Both the position numbers and the translations under genes were made by a program. Shown here piece after piece: positions 44,466 to 55,584 of a DNA stretch of 64,000 nucleotides. This DNA is from Fistulifera solaris (Eukaryota > Bacillariophyta > Bacillariophyceae > Naviculales > Stauroneidaceae), in assembly GCA_030295235.1 (NCBI GenBank), contig AP026130.1:1116001-1180000 (forward strand), read 5' to 3'. Numbering within the stretch: the first letter of the stretch is position 1; each line of letters begins with the position of its first letter. The notes under the pieces were generated by a model that was given only the letters and a program-made list of their open reading frames with translations, made no database searches and was not told where the DNA came from.

Positions 44466-45817
44466 TTATCTATTATTTATGTCAGTAGAAACTTCTCCGT
44501 TGTCGTCTTCTCGCTCATGGTGCGAGGATGCCTCAACATCCTCCTGCCTTTGTGGCGGCTCTTCGTCATCACTTTCGTGAATTCCTAATCGCTCCTGCTC
44601 TCTTTCCACAAACTTGGCCAACCTTGGAGATAGGGCAGTCCCTATGAGGAGCTGTGTCGGATGCCAAATGAGCAACGGCAGCGTATACAAGCCGACCGAG
44701 GGATTATCTCCGTATATCGAGTTGATCAATGGTATTCCAATCGCTACAGTTTTATGCGTGCATCCAAACAGTCCGAAGACACGCAATTTTGGCTGATTTG
44801 GAAAAGCAAATGAGAGAAGTAACCAGGCGCCCGTCATGAGTGTAACGAGCGAAATGAACTGGAAAGTAACTGAAAAGAGGAATAAGATGTCAATGCGGCG
44901 GAGCTTGAAACTAAGACAAGAAAGCCCAGGCACTTACTCATCAGAAAGATATCGCCGATCGAGCTTTGGGATTCTTTATCAAAGGTTTTGCAAAAGACAG
45001 TGTAGACAATAAACACGAGACCGAATTGTTGTAATTTCGCAAAGAACTTCTTGTGTTTTTTGTAAAACTCCACGACGGGTGGGGCCGTCTTTTGCAACAA
45101 CTGACCAAAGAGGACGGGCACAACAACTCTCAGCGTCAGTTCATAAAAGACTTTTACTAGATCAACATCACCCGACACTCCCAAGTATCCCAATATCAAT
45201 AGAGGAGAGAGAAACACTCCAATTAAATTGCCGAACGCCGAATTGAATACAGCAGAGGCCTCATCGCCGTTCGACGCCTTTGTTAAAATCTGACACCTGG
45301 ATAAGAAAGCAGCTCGTCAGCGACGCTAAAGTGATCAACGAAAACAAACTTGTACGTACATGTTGATTGTCATGGGTAAACTGGCACAAATAACCATCCC
45401 ATTCGCTAAATCCTCGGAGAGAATCGAAGCAGCCTCTAACCCTCGAGAAAGACCATACACCAAGGCAGAGCAGACGCCAAAGCTATACACCTGAACCAGC
45501 ACATTAAATCGAATTTGTTTGAATGCATTCGAAAATTCACTCGTCTTGAGACCCAATCCTGCCATGACAAAAATGAAAATGACGACGAGCCATGTCGCGG
45601 TAATATCGGGGGCCAAATACGTCGCCCCGATGGGCGGATACGCCCGCGCCAACAAAATAGCGATCAGAATGTGTATCAGAAATTCATTTTCCCAGTAAAA
45701 GGCCACAATGCGGTTCCACAATGTAGGTTTAGGTTCATTTTGTTGTTCGTCATGCGAGGCATTCTTATTCGAATCGGCGGAGACATCCAGCGAAGAGGGT
45801 GTCTCTTGAGGGCTCAT
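44466..45817 (-). CDS. SLC10A7: SLC10A7-like sodium/bile-acid-type membrane carrier
   Basis: Three exons (45360-45817, 44938-45296, 44466-44869) with GT-AG introns of 63 and 68 nt give about 406 residues and need no frame repair. About ten membrane helices follow a short polar N-terminus. Family signatures are [43 protein letters not shown] (crossing the first splice), [20 protein letters not shown] and [18 protein letters not shown]. The cytosolic C-terminus is acidic. SLC10A7 members sit in the Golgi or plasma membrane and influence calcium entry and glycosylation; the transported substrate is unsettled. Convergent with EME1. Confidence 0.9.
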
Positions 45818-46122
45818 TATTAGGAAGCGGTTGTTTGATGCACAAACGGAGTTGACGAGGACTTGTTCTTAATCGTCAATACTTCTCGCAATGTCGATGC
45901 TACTTCGCTAAAGAGCTGGGCTCTTGGTTTAATTATGCTTTCTTCGCAGAAACAAGAAGATAAATGAAACGATTGAAAACGAAAACGGTCATGTTTTTTG
46001 CAAAGCAAGAAGCTGACCACGGAATGAATTGGACGTCATTCCGGCAACGGTACTCCAGAGTACTATTTGTTGGACTGCTCAAAAGAATTTTCAGTCCCAC
46101 GTCAGACGTGAGGCCAATATTC

Positions 46123-46144
46123 AAGACTGCATTTCAAGTCACGA
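46123..46144 (+). repeat. dispersed inverted-repeat element, degenerate copy
   Basis: AAGACTGCATTTCAAGTCAC: the same element as at 23545 with one inserted A and CATGA changed to CACGA. Confidence 0.4.
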
Positions 46145-46352
46145 ATAAATTCAGTTCATTCTGGACCACCTATCCATGCTCGCTTACTTTTGTATGTTAT
46201 ACTAGTTTATTCACCTTAACGCACAGAACAATTTGTCATTATCATTGGGAACTCCTTCATTCCATGTTTTGAATCAAAATGTTTTTGCGTTTTGTTCCCT
46301 TCCCTATCGAGTACAGTCCCAAAATAATAATGTTGTAGGCTCAACTTTACCA

Positions 46353-46372
46353 CCACCGCATTTCAGTCATGA
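46353..46372 (+). repeat. dispersed inverted-repeat element, truncated copy
   Basis: CCACCGCATTTCAGTCATGA: the right arm and tail are intact, but the left arm GACTG is missing. Confidence 0.45.
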
Positions 46373-46656
46373 GTCATAATAAAGTGCATACATTTCGTTT
46401 TATAATTCCACGCATCGACTGTATTCGTCAAAACATCTTGCTGATCTGCATACCAGGTATTCCGTACAAAGTAAGGCTTACCTCTCACTCTCATGTCTCA
46501 TGTTAAATGTCAGTCCCGGGTTGTTGGGTCACGGGTGTGACGCTTTCTCCAGGGAAAATCCCGCAGGCCGCAGGCCGCAGGGGGCTCACGCCTTGAGCGG
46601 CTCTCTACGATGAATTCTCAGTCTTATTCAAATATCGGAATCCGAAATACATTTCT

Positions 46657-46738
46657 AGGTAGATGTACCCACCGGGAGATATACCAAGGTAGATATATCC
46701 CCCGGGGAGATATACCTAGGTAGATGTACCCCCTGGTA
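46657..46738. repeat. short tandem repeat, about 2.7 units of 30 bp, self-complementary
   Basis: Units start AGGTAGATGTACCC or AGGTAGATATATCCCC and continue with GGGAGATATACC. Because GGTAGATATA and TATATCTACC-like halves face each other, each unit is a near palindrome around CCCCCGGGG. A GCAGGCC tandem lies 80 bp upstream. Confidence 0.7.
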
Positions 46739-46942
46739 GCCGCCTCCCATTGTTATAAAAGTACAGCAGGAGCTAAATTATTGAGGAATCTTACTTTGAG
46801 TTCCCTCATATAACATTGCTACCTATCGCCTTTGAAAAATTTGATAAAGCAACTTCGGTAGCTCGTCTAGTATTCAGCTTTCAGAGCCAGTCTCGAACTG
46901 TCAGCTGACTATAAACCAAGATGTAGGTTATCCGAGACAGTA

Positions 46943-46965
46943 CCACGACTGTAGTTTAGTCATGA
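46943..46965 (+). repeat. dispersed inverted-repeat element, copy
   Basis: CCAC then GACTGTAGTTTAGTCATGA: GACT/AGTC arms, with one substitution relative to the copies near 23.6 kb. Confidence 0.55.
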
Positions 46966-47158
46966 AACGTCGTAATTGCGTCGACGATGCTATACGATGA
47001 TGATCGCGAGGCGACGAGGCAATCACAATACCGGTAAAAAATGATTTCAATTGCTTCTTGAGTGACGATTAAGTTGAACCCGCTATTATCAACCGTATTG
47101 AATCAATCCACTGCATACTGCGTTGCTGTTTGCTTTACAGGCATCCTTGGGCTACACG

Positions 47159-48486
47159 ATGATAAAAAGCTTTCTTCGAACGTCGGCTTTTGCGCTGATG
47201 GTGTTACTCATTCGTCCATCGGCACATGCATTTCTTTCTCCCATCCGCATTCATCTGAAGCAAATTTCTACGATTTCACGGTCTAAACAGTCACAGGTAC
47301 TTTTTTCCGCCAGCGAATGGCAGGAAAAGGCTTCTTCTCCGATCTTGTTGTCTTCCGTCAATCCATCAATTGCCACGCCATCGCTCACCAGAAAGACGTT
47401 TACCGATCGACGAGGATCTCAAATGAAGACACTACTTCGTGTCGGCGCTCCGAGTCTCATTATTGGCGCTGTCGCCTGTCTGACCTTTCCCGCACTTTCC
47501 ATGATGATTGCTTCGCTCATACACGACGCGGGTGCCTTCACTGTCCTTTCACAAGATTCCAGTCAGTTTGTGCAAAACTTTCTCAATGTAGCTGGTTTGC
47601 TTTTTAGCATTCTAGTCGGTCAAACGTGTAAGTCTTCATTGTGAAGTCAATTGATCTCAGAAAAAGAATCTCAACTTTTGTCTCGCTTCTAGACTACTTC
47701 CTATACACACAGCAGGAAAGCATCTTCTACGCTTTGTTTGAAGAAGTGACGGAAGCGAAATCGTTGCTCGAACAAGTAGCACTGGTATGTCAAGGACGGT
47801 CCATGTACAATCGCTGTTTAGAAGCGATTTCGCGCTATGTTCAACACGACTTGAAAAAGATTCAATCGGATCCAGCGGTATTGTTGTCCGCGCGACCGGT
47901 GGACGACCCGCTTGAAGCCATCATGTACATGACCTCGGTAGGAGTTCCCGGTTCCGTCTATGATACCGTCAAGTCGCTCCGCGAGGCACGTGCGCGGCGT
48001 TTGGGTGCCCTGCAACGAAAACTCCCTCCCATTCATATGCTCTTGCTGTGGGTATTGGCGGGTGTTCTTTTGGTGAGTTTCCCACTGCTGGGAGCTGGGA
48101 CGCAAACGATCGGGGGATTCAAGCTATTGACGGTGGAAGGTACCCTGTTTGGTGTAATGACATCTGGGATTATTTTGACATTACGAATCATTGGAGAGCT
48201 TTGGAGACCCGCCGGTGGAGCGTACAATGTGGATTCGGTCTTATCCGTCATGGTCAGTGGATTAGAGCAAGAACTCAAGGCACGCCGGGATGGACAGAAG
48301 CTGTTCAAATCAAATCGTTTAGCACCATCAGGACCGAACGAAGACTGGAGACAAGCTAGTACTAGTAAGAAAACGGACGACACGCCGGGTGAAGATTCGA
48401 GCAAACCTTCCGTGCAGCAACAAGGGGCAGACGTTGCGGTGGCGTTCAAACGAGTGAAAGGATGGATCAAACGCTGGACGCGCTAA
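47159..48486 (+). CDS. plastid-type multispanning membrane protein, DUF4239/bestrophin-like
   Basis: Exons 47159-47627 and 47693-48486 join across a 65-nt GT-AG intron, giving VGQTYYFLYTQQESI and about 420 residues. The N-terminus (MIKSFLRTSAFALMVLLIRP) is a signal peptide ending SAHA|FLSP, a diatom plastid-import site. Two helices follow (LIIGAVACLTFPALSMMIA, FLNVAGLLFSILVG), then a conserved soluble segment (YALFEEVTEAKSLLEQVAL), then two more helices (MLLLWVLAGVLLVSF, VEGTLFGVMTSGIILTL). This two-plus-two layout resembles DUF4239/bestrophin-like proteins, some of which are anion channels; function here is not proven. An upstream exon ending at 47139 (TTTACAG) is possible. Confidence 0.65.
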
Positions 48487-48624
48487 TTGTAAATTGCTAA
48501 ATTAATTGCTGTAAAGCTGATGCATTGCGAGATCGACAGTTCTTTTCACGATAACCTACCGACATGAGTACTTCGTAAACACTGGGAACAAAACAAAACT
48601 AGCAATGGTTAACATTCGATTCTT

Positions 48625-50204
48625 TTAGTTTCGCATTATCTTCCGTACCAATTCGTCTGGTAAGCGGTTGTCTTGCATGAATGATCTCATGTAAAGAATA
48701 GACTCGGTTCCCCAATCAATGGCTGGCCGCCCTTGTATAGACTTGCCCTGTAATCTGGCAGGTGGCAAATGTTGCTGTAGTTGTGATTGCACCGACGACG
48801 ATGTGGGCGCTTGCAAAACCATTTCGGCAACTTGCATCAGAGAATCTAAACTGTTCATCTTCATGAAAGGACAAGTCGCGCAACCACCAGATGTACTGCA
48901 ACCCTCGCCTCCTGAGACACCAGGGACGAGCGGCATGTCAATATCACCAGTACCAGTCATAGCCTCGGACGCTACCGGGAAAATGATTTCTGCTTCAATG
49001 CTTGGATTAGGGGCATCGGCCAAGATGTTCTGTACGGATTGTACGATGGATGTGACCATGCCGGCTTCTGTTCCCAATATAAATTTTAATCGTTTCGGAT
49101 CAGGCTTCATCGAAGCGTCCTTCACCTTGCGCGAAACAAATTTCAGTATATCAGAAGTAGAACCAACCACACCTTCATCAGACAGTGACTTTTCCATAGC
49201 CATCTGGAACATTTCTCCAGGGACTTCGAGGTGCGCTGTGATAAAGCAGTCATCGTAATACTTCGATCGAACAGTGTCCACAACTGCATCGCCAAACATG
49301 TGATGAACAATGCAGTTACCGGAGGGGAATACTGCGATAGAGTCTCGTAAGCCCCGTAGCGTTTCGCGATTGTGATTTGGATGTAAATCTTTGGCAATCT
49401 TCTGATCGTTCCACGCCGGATCTTGTAGCAGTGCCGTCAGCAGAATAACCAGATTCTCTCCCATGTAAGTGTCCGGTCCGTACAATATTTTGATATCCGG
49501 AACTTGCGCGTATGCTTGCAAGATGGTAGCGAGAACATTGGATGATGTGCACGTAATAGTAGGTACCAGACTACTGCTGATCGCCTTTGTTTCCAAGCTT
49601 GTGTTAATGTACACAACATGCAGTGAATTGGCGGCTGCCGACTCTTTTCCAACCAAGCTCGATAAACGGCACGTTCCGCTGATTCAGCAAGCGAACATCC
49701 GATTTTGTTAGCAGTAGCTCGATAGACAGGCACCTGTTCAAATCCGTTCTTATGCAATATCGACTGCACCGATTCTGACATGAAATCAACGCCGAGACAA
49801 GCAATTTGTTCTACCCTTCCACTTTGCATCATTTCTACCGCCATATCTCCCATTTTTAGAGAATCAGCAATCCCAACAGCTGGATGACTCCTTTGAACGG
49901 CTTGTAACACTCCTTGTAATTCCACATCCATGTAATAATGAGCGACGACTCCCAATTTGGCCTTTTCTAAAAGTTCCGCCAATTCTTTGACGGCCACTGG
50001 ATCCGGATCAAGATAGAGAGCCTGTGCCTCTGCAAAGGATCCCACCGGCTGTATCGAGCGACCAATTATAAGCGACGGAAACTGATCGACGGACTGCTCA
50101 AAGGCTGTCGTCACGGAAGCAAAACATCGAAAAGGGAAAGTAGTCAGCGTTCTGGATAGCTTAGAAAACAGTGTTCGATGCATTTTAAAAGGGGGAGACT
50201 TCAA
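48625..50204 (-). CDS. nadA: quinolinate synthase, plant-type without SufE domain, frameshifted
   Basis: Condenses iminoaspartate with dihydroxyacetone phosphate to quinolinate in de novo NAD synthesis, using a [4Fe-4S] cluster. Motifs match plant enzymes: GVVAHYYMDVELQGVLQA, CLGVDFMSESVQSIL, NKIGCSLAE, YINTSLETKA, TITCTSSNV, YGPDTYMGEN, and the cysteine-rich end GGEGCSTSGGCATCPFMKMN. The frame breaks in the T4 run at 49645-49648; one added base gives WLEKESAAANSLHVVYINT and about 526 residues. The N-terminus (MHRTLFSKLSRTLTTFPFR from 50183) looks like an organelle presequence. Plant homologues carry a SufE domain in front; none is present here. Confidence 0.93.
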
Positions 50205-50863
50205 GCACTCTCGTTGATGTTACAAGCCAGCGTCTCTAGTTGCTAAATAGGTATAGGCTGTGGCTTTTTTCTTCGGTAAAGGTAAAAGCTGTTGCTTTTG
50301 TTTCTGGATCCGATGCGATGATGATGAAGCAACGGCATTCGTGCGGCGAACATGGTGAGTGGTGTGAAAGTTGTTTGGCAAGCCCTTCGTCCGCTTCTGT
50401 TGCTTGCCAGACGGCCAGACAGAAACAGATGTCACATGTTGTGGGTCATCCGGTCATTTCAATAAACATCCTATTACTTCACTCTGATTCTTGAAGTGCA
50501 GAATGCGGCATTTCTTTTGTCAAGAGTCTTTAGATAGTGTTCCTGTAGGGCCATAATTTGAGTAATGACTATCCTACTACTGCGTTATGTACGAGAAGCT
50601 GACACTGGAAAAGAAAGAAGGAAGAGGACTGGCTTTTCGTTTTCTGGAGGATCTGTATAGCCCCTTTCTGTAAAGGGTAAGACTGCTCGCCTTAACGAGT
50701 TTCGCGGAAACGGCCCATTCCGGCACGCAGTCTCGGCACTGGCACACGGATGAATTTACATAATAGGCGAGAGGTCGCTTATTGGGTGTTGCTCTTTGTG
50801 CTTGCTTCCATTTTGTTCAAAGCACGACCATCCGTGCCAACACAAAAGATATTGATAGAGATC
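50205..50863. other. divergent promoter region
   Basis: Between quinolinate synthase (minus) and the 50864 gene (plus). No repeat or element is recognised. Open frames here, including the upstream extension of the next gene from 50750, look doubtful as coding. Confidence 0.4.
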
Positions 50864-51670
50864 ATGACAGTAGCAATCTGCATTCAACAGGAGCCGGAAC
50901 TGGAGACGATCAAGAGTTCTTCCTCGGTAGGCGGAAGCGAGTGTAGCAAAAGCCTAAGCCTTGGAGGGAGAAAATCGGTCCGGTTTTCTTTGAAACGAAA
51001 CGAAATATTCATTCTAAGTGATGACTATGAGGGAGTAGAAATCAGCGAAATTTGGTTTGGTGGCGACGAGTTCATCCGAATCAAAGCGAAATCGCGGGAA
51101 GAATCGAGGCAATGGAGACGTCTGGGTTATAGCGTCCTCCTCAAAGAGTGCTTTCACCGAAGAGATCCGGATGTGCAGCATCAGCTGAATGCCTTTTGTC
51201 AGCTAGAAGATGAACTATGCCGTCGAGGACTCGAGCGGCATTTATCAAAACAGCATGCCGAAGAGCGATCTGACTGCAAAGATATTTCGAGACAGGCTGT
51301 GCTTTCTACTCAAAAGCGAATGAGAAATAAAGATGCTAACAGCGATGAAACAATCAGAATGGTGTCAGAAGCCTATGAACAGCAAACACGAAGCTCCAAG
51401 ATGTTCGCACATCGTATGGGACTTGCTGATGAATATACAGTCAAGAAAGGGTGCAATTCGAGCGCGGCAAGCAAATATCTCGAAGAGGAAGAATACGAAG
51501 GCGGGGGAAGGCGAAGAATGCAGCGACGTCTGAGTAATTACTCGGTGGTGTCGACAAATTCAATGGATTCACGCCGAAGGTGGCTTGCGACAACAGAGCG
51601 GCAAAAACGCCGACCCACACCCGCTTCACCGGCTTCCGTATCCGATGATTTCTACGCAGCGATTGCGTAG
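50864..51670 (+). CDS. conserved-looking basic protein of unknown function (RGLE motif)
   Basis: 268 residues from MTVAICIQQEPELE; the frame is open from 50750, which would add a hydrophobic stretch (VAYWVLLFVLASILF) and could make a signal anchor. The sequence has KSVRFSLKRNEIFIL, then SEIWFGGDEFIRIKAK, then CRRGLERHLSKQHAEE, then AVLSTQKRM and IRMVSEAYEQQTRSS. To my memory this order (VRFS, WF/WY, RGLE, AVL..Q) recurs in many diatom proteins of unknown role. The C-terminus is Arg/Ser-rich. No catalytic motif is seen. Confidence 0.6.
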   Translation: MTVAICIQQEPELETIKSSSSVGGSECSKSLSLGGRKSVRFSLKRNEIFILSDDYEGVEISEIWFGGDEFIRIKAKSREESRQWRRLGYSVLLKECFHRRDPDVQHQLNAFCQLEDELCRRGLERHLSKQHAEERSDCKDISRQAVLSTQKRMRNKDANSDETIRMVSEAYEQQTRSSKMFAHRMGLADEYTVKKGCNSSAASKYLEEEEYEGGGRRRMQRRLSNYSVVSTNSMDSRRRWLATTERQKRRPTPASPASVSDDFYAAIA

Positions 51671-51939
51671 TTTGCATGACTTCTTATATTTCATATTAAG
51701 ACTAATGGTGCTTTTTCATAGAGGGGACAATCAAAGGATAATGATAATGATCATTTGCGCTAGACTATTACTATATCCACGCTCATATGATTATAATGGA
51801 GGGTAGAAAGTAACGACGATCAAATACTGGCTTTAATAACTTACATAATTCTACACGAGATCATGAACGAGTTATCTCCACGTTCAGCCACTATGTTCTT
51901 GGCCGGGGCTACTATTTACAGTGAAGGAGTTCGACAACT

Positions 51940-53160
51940 CTACCGTCTTTTGCGCCGATTTCGAATAGCACAAAATGCGATTACTATCCCAAGGATACCA
52001 AATGCAAGGAGTACCCACGCCCATGGCTCCATTTTCTTCTCTTCCGATATACCCTTCACTTCTACGACAGGGGGGTTTGTTGCTGTCAAATTGGTTTCAG
52101 GGCCTTCATCATCTCCAAAGTCTACGACGTATGACACGTCCACGACGTCGGGGTGAACCGCGTTGAGCAGTCCTTTTTCCATCATCTCTTTTGCCGAGAC
52201 GAATACAAAAGGTTCAGTCCAGTTCAAAGGTAGCGTGTCATCTTGCGACAATATCGTCAAGGCACCAGATACTACAAAACAACGTCTCGCGTTTCCCAGC
52301 AATGACGTTCTGCATCTCACTTGTAAAGGAAGGAAAATGTGAGCCGCAAAGACCTCCATACGTTTCACCACATTGTACAGGATGCTTATCTCACCTCCGT
52401 CTACTCCCGGAAGGACTGTATCCTTTGGTTCAGATAGGAGACCTGATACAGTCGCCCCATCGATTGGTTGATCCACAGAAATGCGTGTCTCTGAAACGGT
52501 GATACTTGTGTCCGAGCAGAGTGAATCGGCAAAGACGTTTGTTATCAAATGCCGAGCGAGAGCTTTTTCCAGAAAAAACAAAACCTCTTCTTCCATTCTC
52601 ACGACGGTTTGATTCAATGTGGTTTGGACCTGATAAAGAAAGGAAATCTGATGTGTCTGCGTCCCTGTTCCGAAGTCACCGTCGGTATTGGTTTCGCACG
52701 ATGGATTTGACGTCGTAGTGGGTGGACTCGTTGCTTCATTTTCCGGAGCAGGATCTTTTGTTGTCGAGGTTTCGTTACCAATTGACGGCGTAGTGGGTGC
52801 GTCAGTTCCTTCACCCTCCGCACTTGGCTCATTAGTTGGAGGGGTTTCGTTACCAGTTGGCGGCGTTGTGGGCGCAGTAGTAGCTTCCTCTTCCGGAGCA
52901 GGTTCACTGGTTGCAGCGGTTTCGTTACCAAGCACATCTTGCTCACCTGGCGTGGAGCAATATCGAGAATCTAAACACAAGGCGTCCAAATTGAGTTGAC
53001 GTGTGGGGTTCTGACGAAGCGATCTTCGCTCATATTTTGTGCCGTCCATGACAGTTCCTGGAGCGATTGCTTGCGTTTCAATAAACTCTTTCTTGACGAC
53101 TGCGTTGCTCTGATTGGGGGAAAGGTGAGTATGCCGAGTCAGTAAGGGACGGGCAAGCAT
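51940..53160 (-). CDS. single-pass membrane protein with three 25-residue Thr/Pro repeats
   Basis: An intact 406-residue frame. Residues 75-155 hold three tandem repeats of about 25 residues, each starting GNET (an N-glycosylation sequon) and continuing with EP/DP-A-P/E and TTxPTTP, a mucin-like stalk. A mixed alpha/beta region of about 200 residues follows with several Cys and Asn-x-Thr sequons. A membrane helix (WAWVLLAFGILGIVIAFCAI) and RNRRKRR end it, placing the bulk outside. No N-terminal signal peptide is visible, so a 5' exon may be missing. Adding one base in the AAAA before the stop would extend the tail to 51884; this is uncertain. The family is unknown. Confidence 0.62.
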   Translation of the reverse strand: MLARPLLTRHTHLSPNQSNAVVKKEFIETQAIAPGTVMDGTKYERRSLRQNPTRQLNLDALCLDSRYCSTPGEQDVLGNETAATSEPAPEEEATTAPTTPPTGNETPPTNEPSAEGEGTDAPTTPSIGNETSTTKDPAPENEATSPPTTTSNPSCETNTDGDFGTGTQTHQISFLYQVQTTLNQTVVRMEEEVLFFLEKALARHLITNVFADSLCSDTSITVSETRISVDQPIDGATVSGLLSEPKDTVLPGVDGGEISILYNVVKRMEVFAAHIFLPLQVRCRTSLLGNARRCFVVSGALTILSQDDTLPLNWTEPFVFVSAKEMMEKGLLNAVHPDVVDVSYVVDFGDDEGPETNLTATNPPVVEVKGISEEKKMEPWAWVLLAFGILGIVIAFCAIRNRRKRR

Positions 53161-53660
53161 TCATTATTGGTTATTGGTTGTTTGTCGTCAGTTATTGTCA
53201 CGTTTTGCCGTGAAAGTCCAAGTGCCAATAGAGGCGAGCAGAAAGAGAAAAGAGGTGCGAAAAAATGGAACCCGTGTTGTGCCACAAGCCACAAGCCACA
53301 AGTGTGCCATAAGCCATAAGCCATAAGTATCCGAGAAAGGCCCTTTACGATACGTCCATTCTCCAGTCCGTCATAAATCGTCAACTACTATGAATCACGA
53401 AGTATACACTCGATCAAAATTCAAAATGACCCGATAGTCTGTCCCACTGTCCGACTCACGCTATGCACCGTTGCCAGTTGCCATGACCCATGACCCATGA
53501 CCATGACGCGTTTTACAAACTACCAGTATCTTTGACGCTAATGAGGCAAAGGGCTCATTCTTTCGACAATAAAAGTATCAATAAAAACAGTTCGAGTTCT
53601 GCGTAACGTCTTATCCCCTCTTGATATCAAAGTAACTAAGATATTTTCTTTTACTGATTA
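53161..53660. other. divergent promoter region with short tandem words
   Basis: About 500 bp. CCACAAG three times then CCATAAG three times at 53281-53329, and repeated CATGACC at 53482-53503. No gene is supported. Confidence 0.45.
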
Positions 53661-54782
53661 ATGAAGGCAATGTCCGTATTCTTCGCGACCGCGATCGTGG
53701 CCGCCTCAAAGGCATTTTCTTTTCGTTCTTTGAGAACATCATCCACTCGGTTGTTTTCGTCCGTCAGCAAGTCCAGCGCTCCTCCAAGATATAATGAAAA
53801 GGATGTTCAATTGATGAAAAACATCTTATACCGCGTCCGAGCAGTGAATCAAATGCCGGAAGAAGTGCGATCTAGCTTGATAGAATTTCATATTGACGGC
53901 GTTTGTGTCGGAAAGGTCGACCCATCTATTGCGGATCTAGTTTGTTCGGCGGACACTGTTTTTACCATAAATCAAGACAACATGTTGACGCTGACAGCAG
54001 ATGCAGGAACAACATTTGACTCTCGTACACGAGCGGTGGCTAGGGTCATGGAGAAATTACGAGACGATGGAATTGTGCAAGGATGGCGCAATGAGGATTA
54101 TCCGGTGAGCACGGGTTTTTACGATGAACCCTTTTTCGTAATTGAGCGAGCTGCCGCTGCCTTTCTTGGGATACTGGAATATGTAGGTAGACGCTGAATG
54201 GGCTAGTGTTTGTGAATTTCAAGGCGTTCCCACTCATCATTAGTCTTGCTACAGGGAGTGCATATTAATGGCTTAGTCAGCAGCGATGACGGATCACAAC
54301 CTCGTATGTGGATAGGTCGACGATCACCTACCAAATCGAAGTACCCTGGCATGCTAGATCACATTGTTGCCGGTGGGCAACCCGCAGGGCTTTCGTTGAT
54401 GGAAAATGTGGTCAAAGAGTGCACGGAGGAAGCGGGCATTCCGGAGCACCTGACTTTGGCCGGGGTTCGACCAGCCGGAGCTATCAGCTACGAGACCTAT
54501 TCGACAAAGCATAAAGCAGTCTCTCGTGTCGTACTTTTCAATTATGATCTCTATCTTCCAGCTGATTTTGTTCCAAAGCCGGTCGATGGTGAAGTGGACG
54601 AGTTCTTTCTCTGGACTATAGATCAAGTTCTTGAATCGATGGATCCCGACTACCCAGATCCAATCAAGCCGAATTGCTACAGCGTGATCATTGATTATTT
54701 GCTACGTGAAGGTCATATATCTCCAGAAGTCCCTGGCTATCTCGATGTGTTGAAAGAACTTAGGAGCGGAGATTGTAGATAG
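53661..54782 (+). CDS. plastid-targeted TNR3-type Nudix hydrolase (DUF4743 + Nudix)
   Basis: Exons 53661-54182 and 54255-54782 with a 72-nt GT-AG intron give about 349 residues with no repair; the splice creates LEYGVHINGLV, as in TNR3 homologues. The N-terminus (MKAMSVFFATAIVAASKAFSF) is a signal peptide ending ASKA|FSF, a diatom plastid signature. A DUF4743 region follows, then a Nudix box: GGQPAGLSLMENVVKECTEE. Plant and yeast relatives hydrolyse damaged thiamin diphosphates or show thiamin pyrophosphokinase links. Cleaning up damaged thiamin diphosphate in the plastid is therefore a reasonable inference. Confidence 0.88.
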
Positions 54783-55072
54783 GGGATAGCGAGCTAGAGG
54801 GGAATCTTAGAGATTAGAGACTCTAAAAGGACTTCTTGGGTTCGCATGCTCGCAAGGCTAGATCTAGAACCACAAGAATTTGAAATAGTAAACAAAGAAT
54901 TTACTGTTATTAATGGTCAGAAAGGAAGATTTGACTTTATCCACCCCATTTATTAAAATATCATTTTACCATACAACAGTAAATGACAACAACCAGATGA
55001 AAAAAGAGACTTGATGAGATAATAGAACGCCGACTACTTCACAGAGATGTAGTGGCCAGTTAGAGCAGAGAT

Positions 55073-55553
55073 TTATTCTCCCTTTTCATCCGCTGGCTCG
55101 GCATCATCACCTTCGGCTTGATCACTGGTCCACAGCGTCAAGTTATCTCGAAGAAGCTGCATGATCAGTGTTGAATCCTTGTATGACTCCTCGTTGAGGG
55201 TATCGAGCTCAGCGATGGCATCGTCGAACGCTTGCTTGGCAATCTGGCAAGCCTTGTCGGGGGAATTCAGAATCTCGTAGTAGAATACGGAGAAGTTGAG
55301 GGCAAGACCCAACCGAATGGGGTGTGTTGGCGGGAGATCGGAGCTCGCGATGCCACTGGCGGCTTGGTAGGCATCAAGAGCCGCGCTGGCACTCTCCTTT
55401 CGGGTGTCACCGACCTGGAACTCGGAAAGGTAGCGGTGATAGTCTCCCTTCATCTTGTAGTAGAAAACCTTGGCCTCCTCCGAAGTAGAGTTGGGGATCA
55501 AAGAGTCTTCGATGATGCTGAGAATGTCGTTGCAGATCTCAACAAGCTCGGTT

Positions 55554-55584
<31 letters not shown>

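Larger units (their letters stand above)
45818..47158. other. repeat-rich intergenic region
   Basis: About 1.3 kb between the carrier and the 47159 gene. It holds three copies of the inverted-repeat element (46123, 46353, 46943), a GCAGGCC tandem at 46562-46582, a 30-bp tandem at 46657-46738, and TATAAAAGTACAG near 46756. No protein gene is supported. Confidence 0.55.

Noticed and set aside
45964-46272. 102-codon frame between the carrier and the 47159 gene
   Set aside because: It contains an inverted-repeat element copy and has no protein-like pattern.
54820-54870. tRNA-like GGGTTCGCATGCTCGC segment
   Set aside because: No matching acceptor, D or anticodon arms could be folded.
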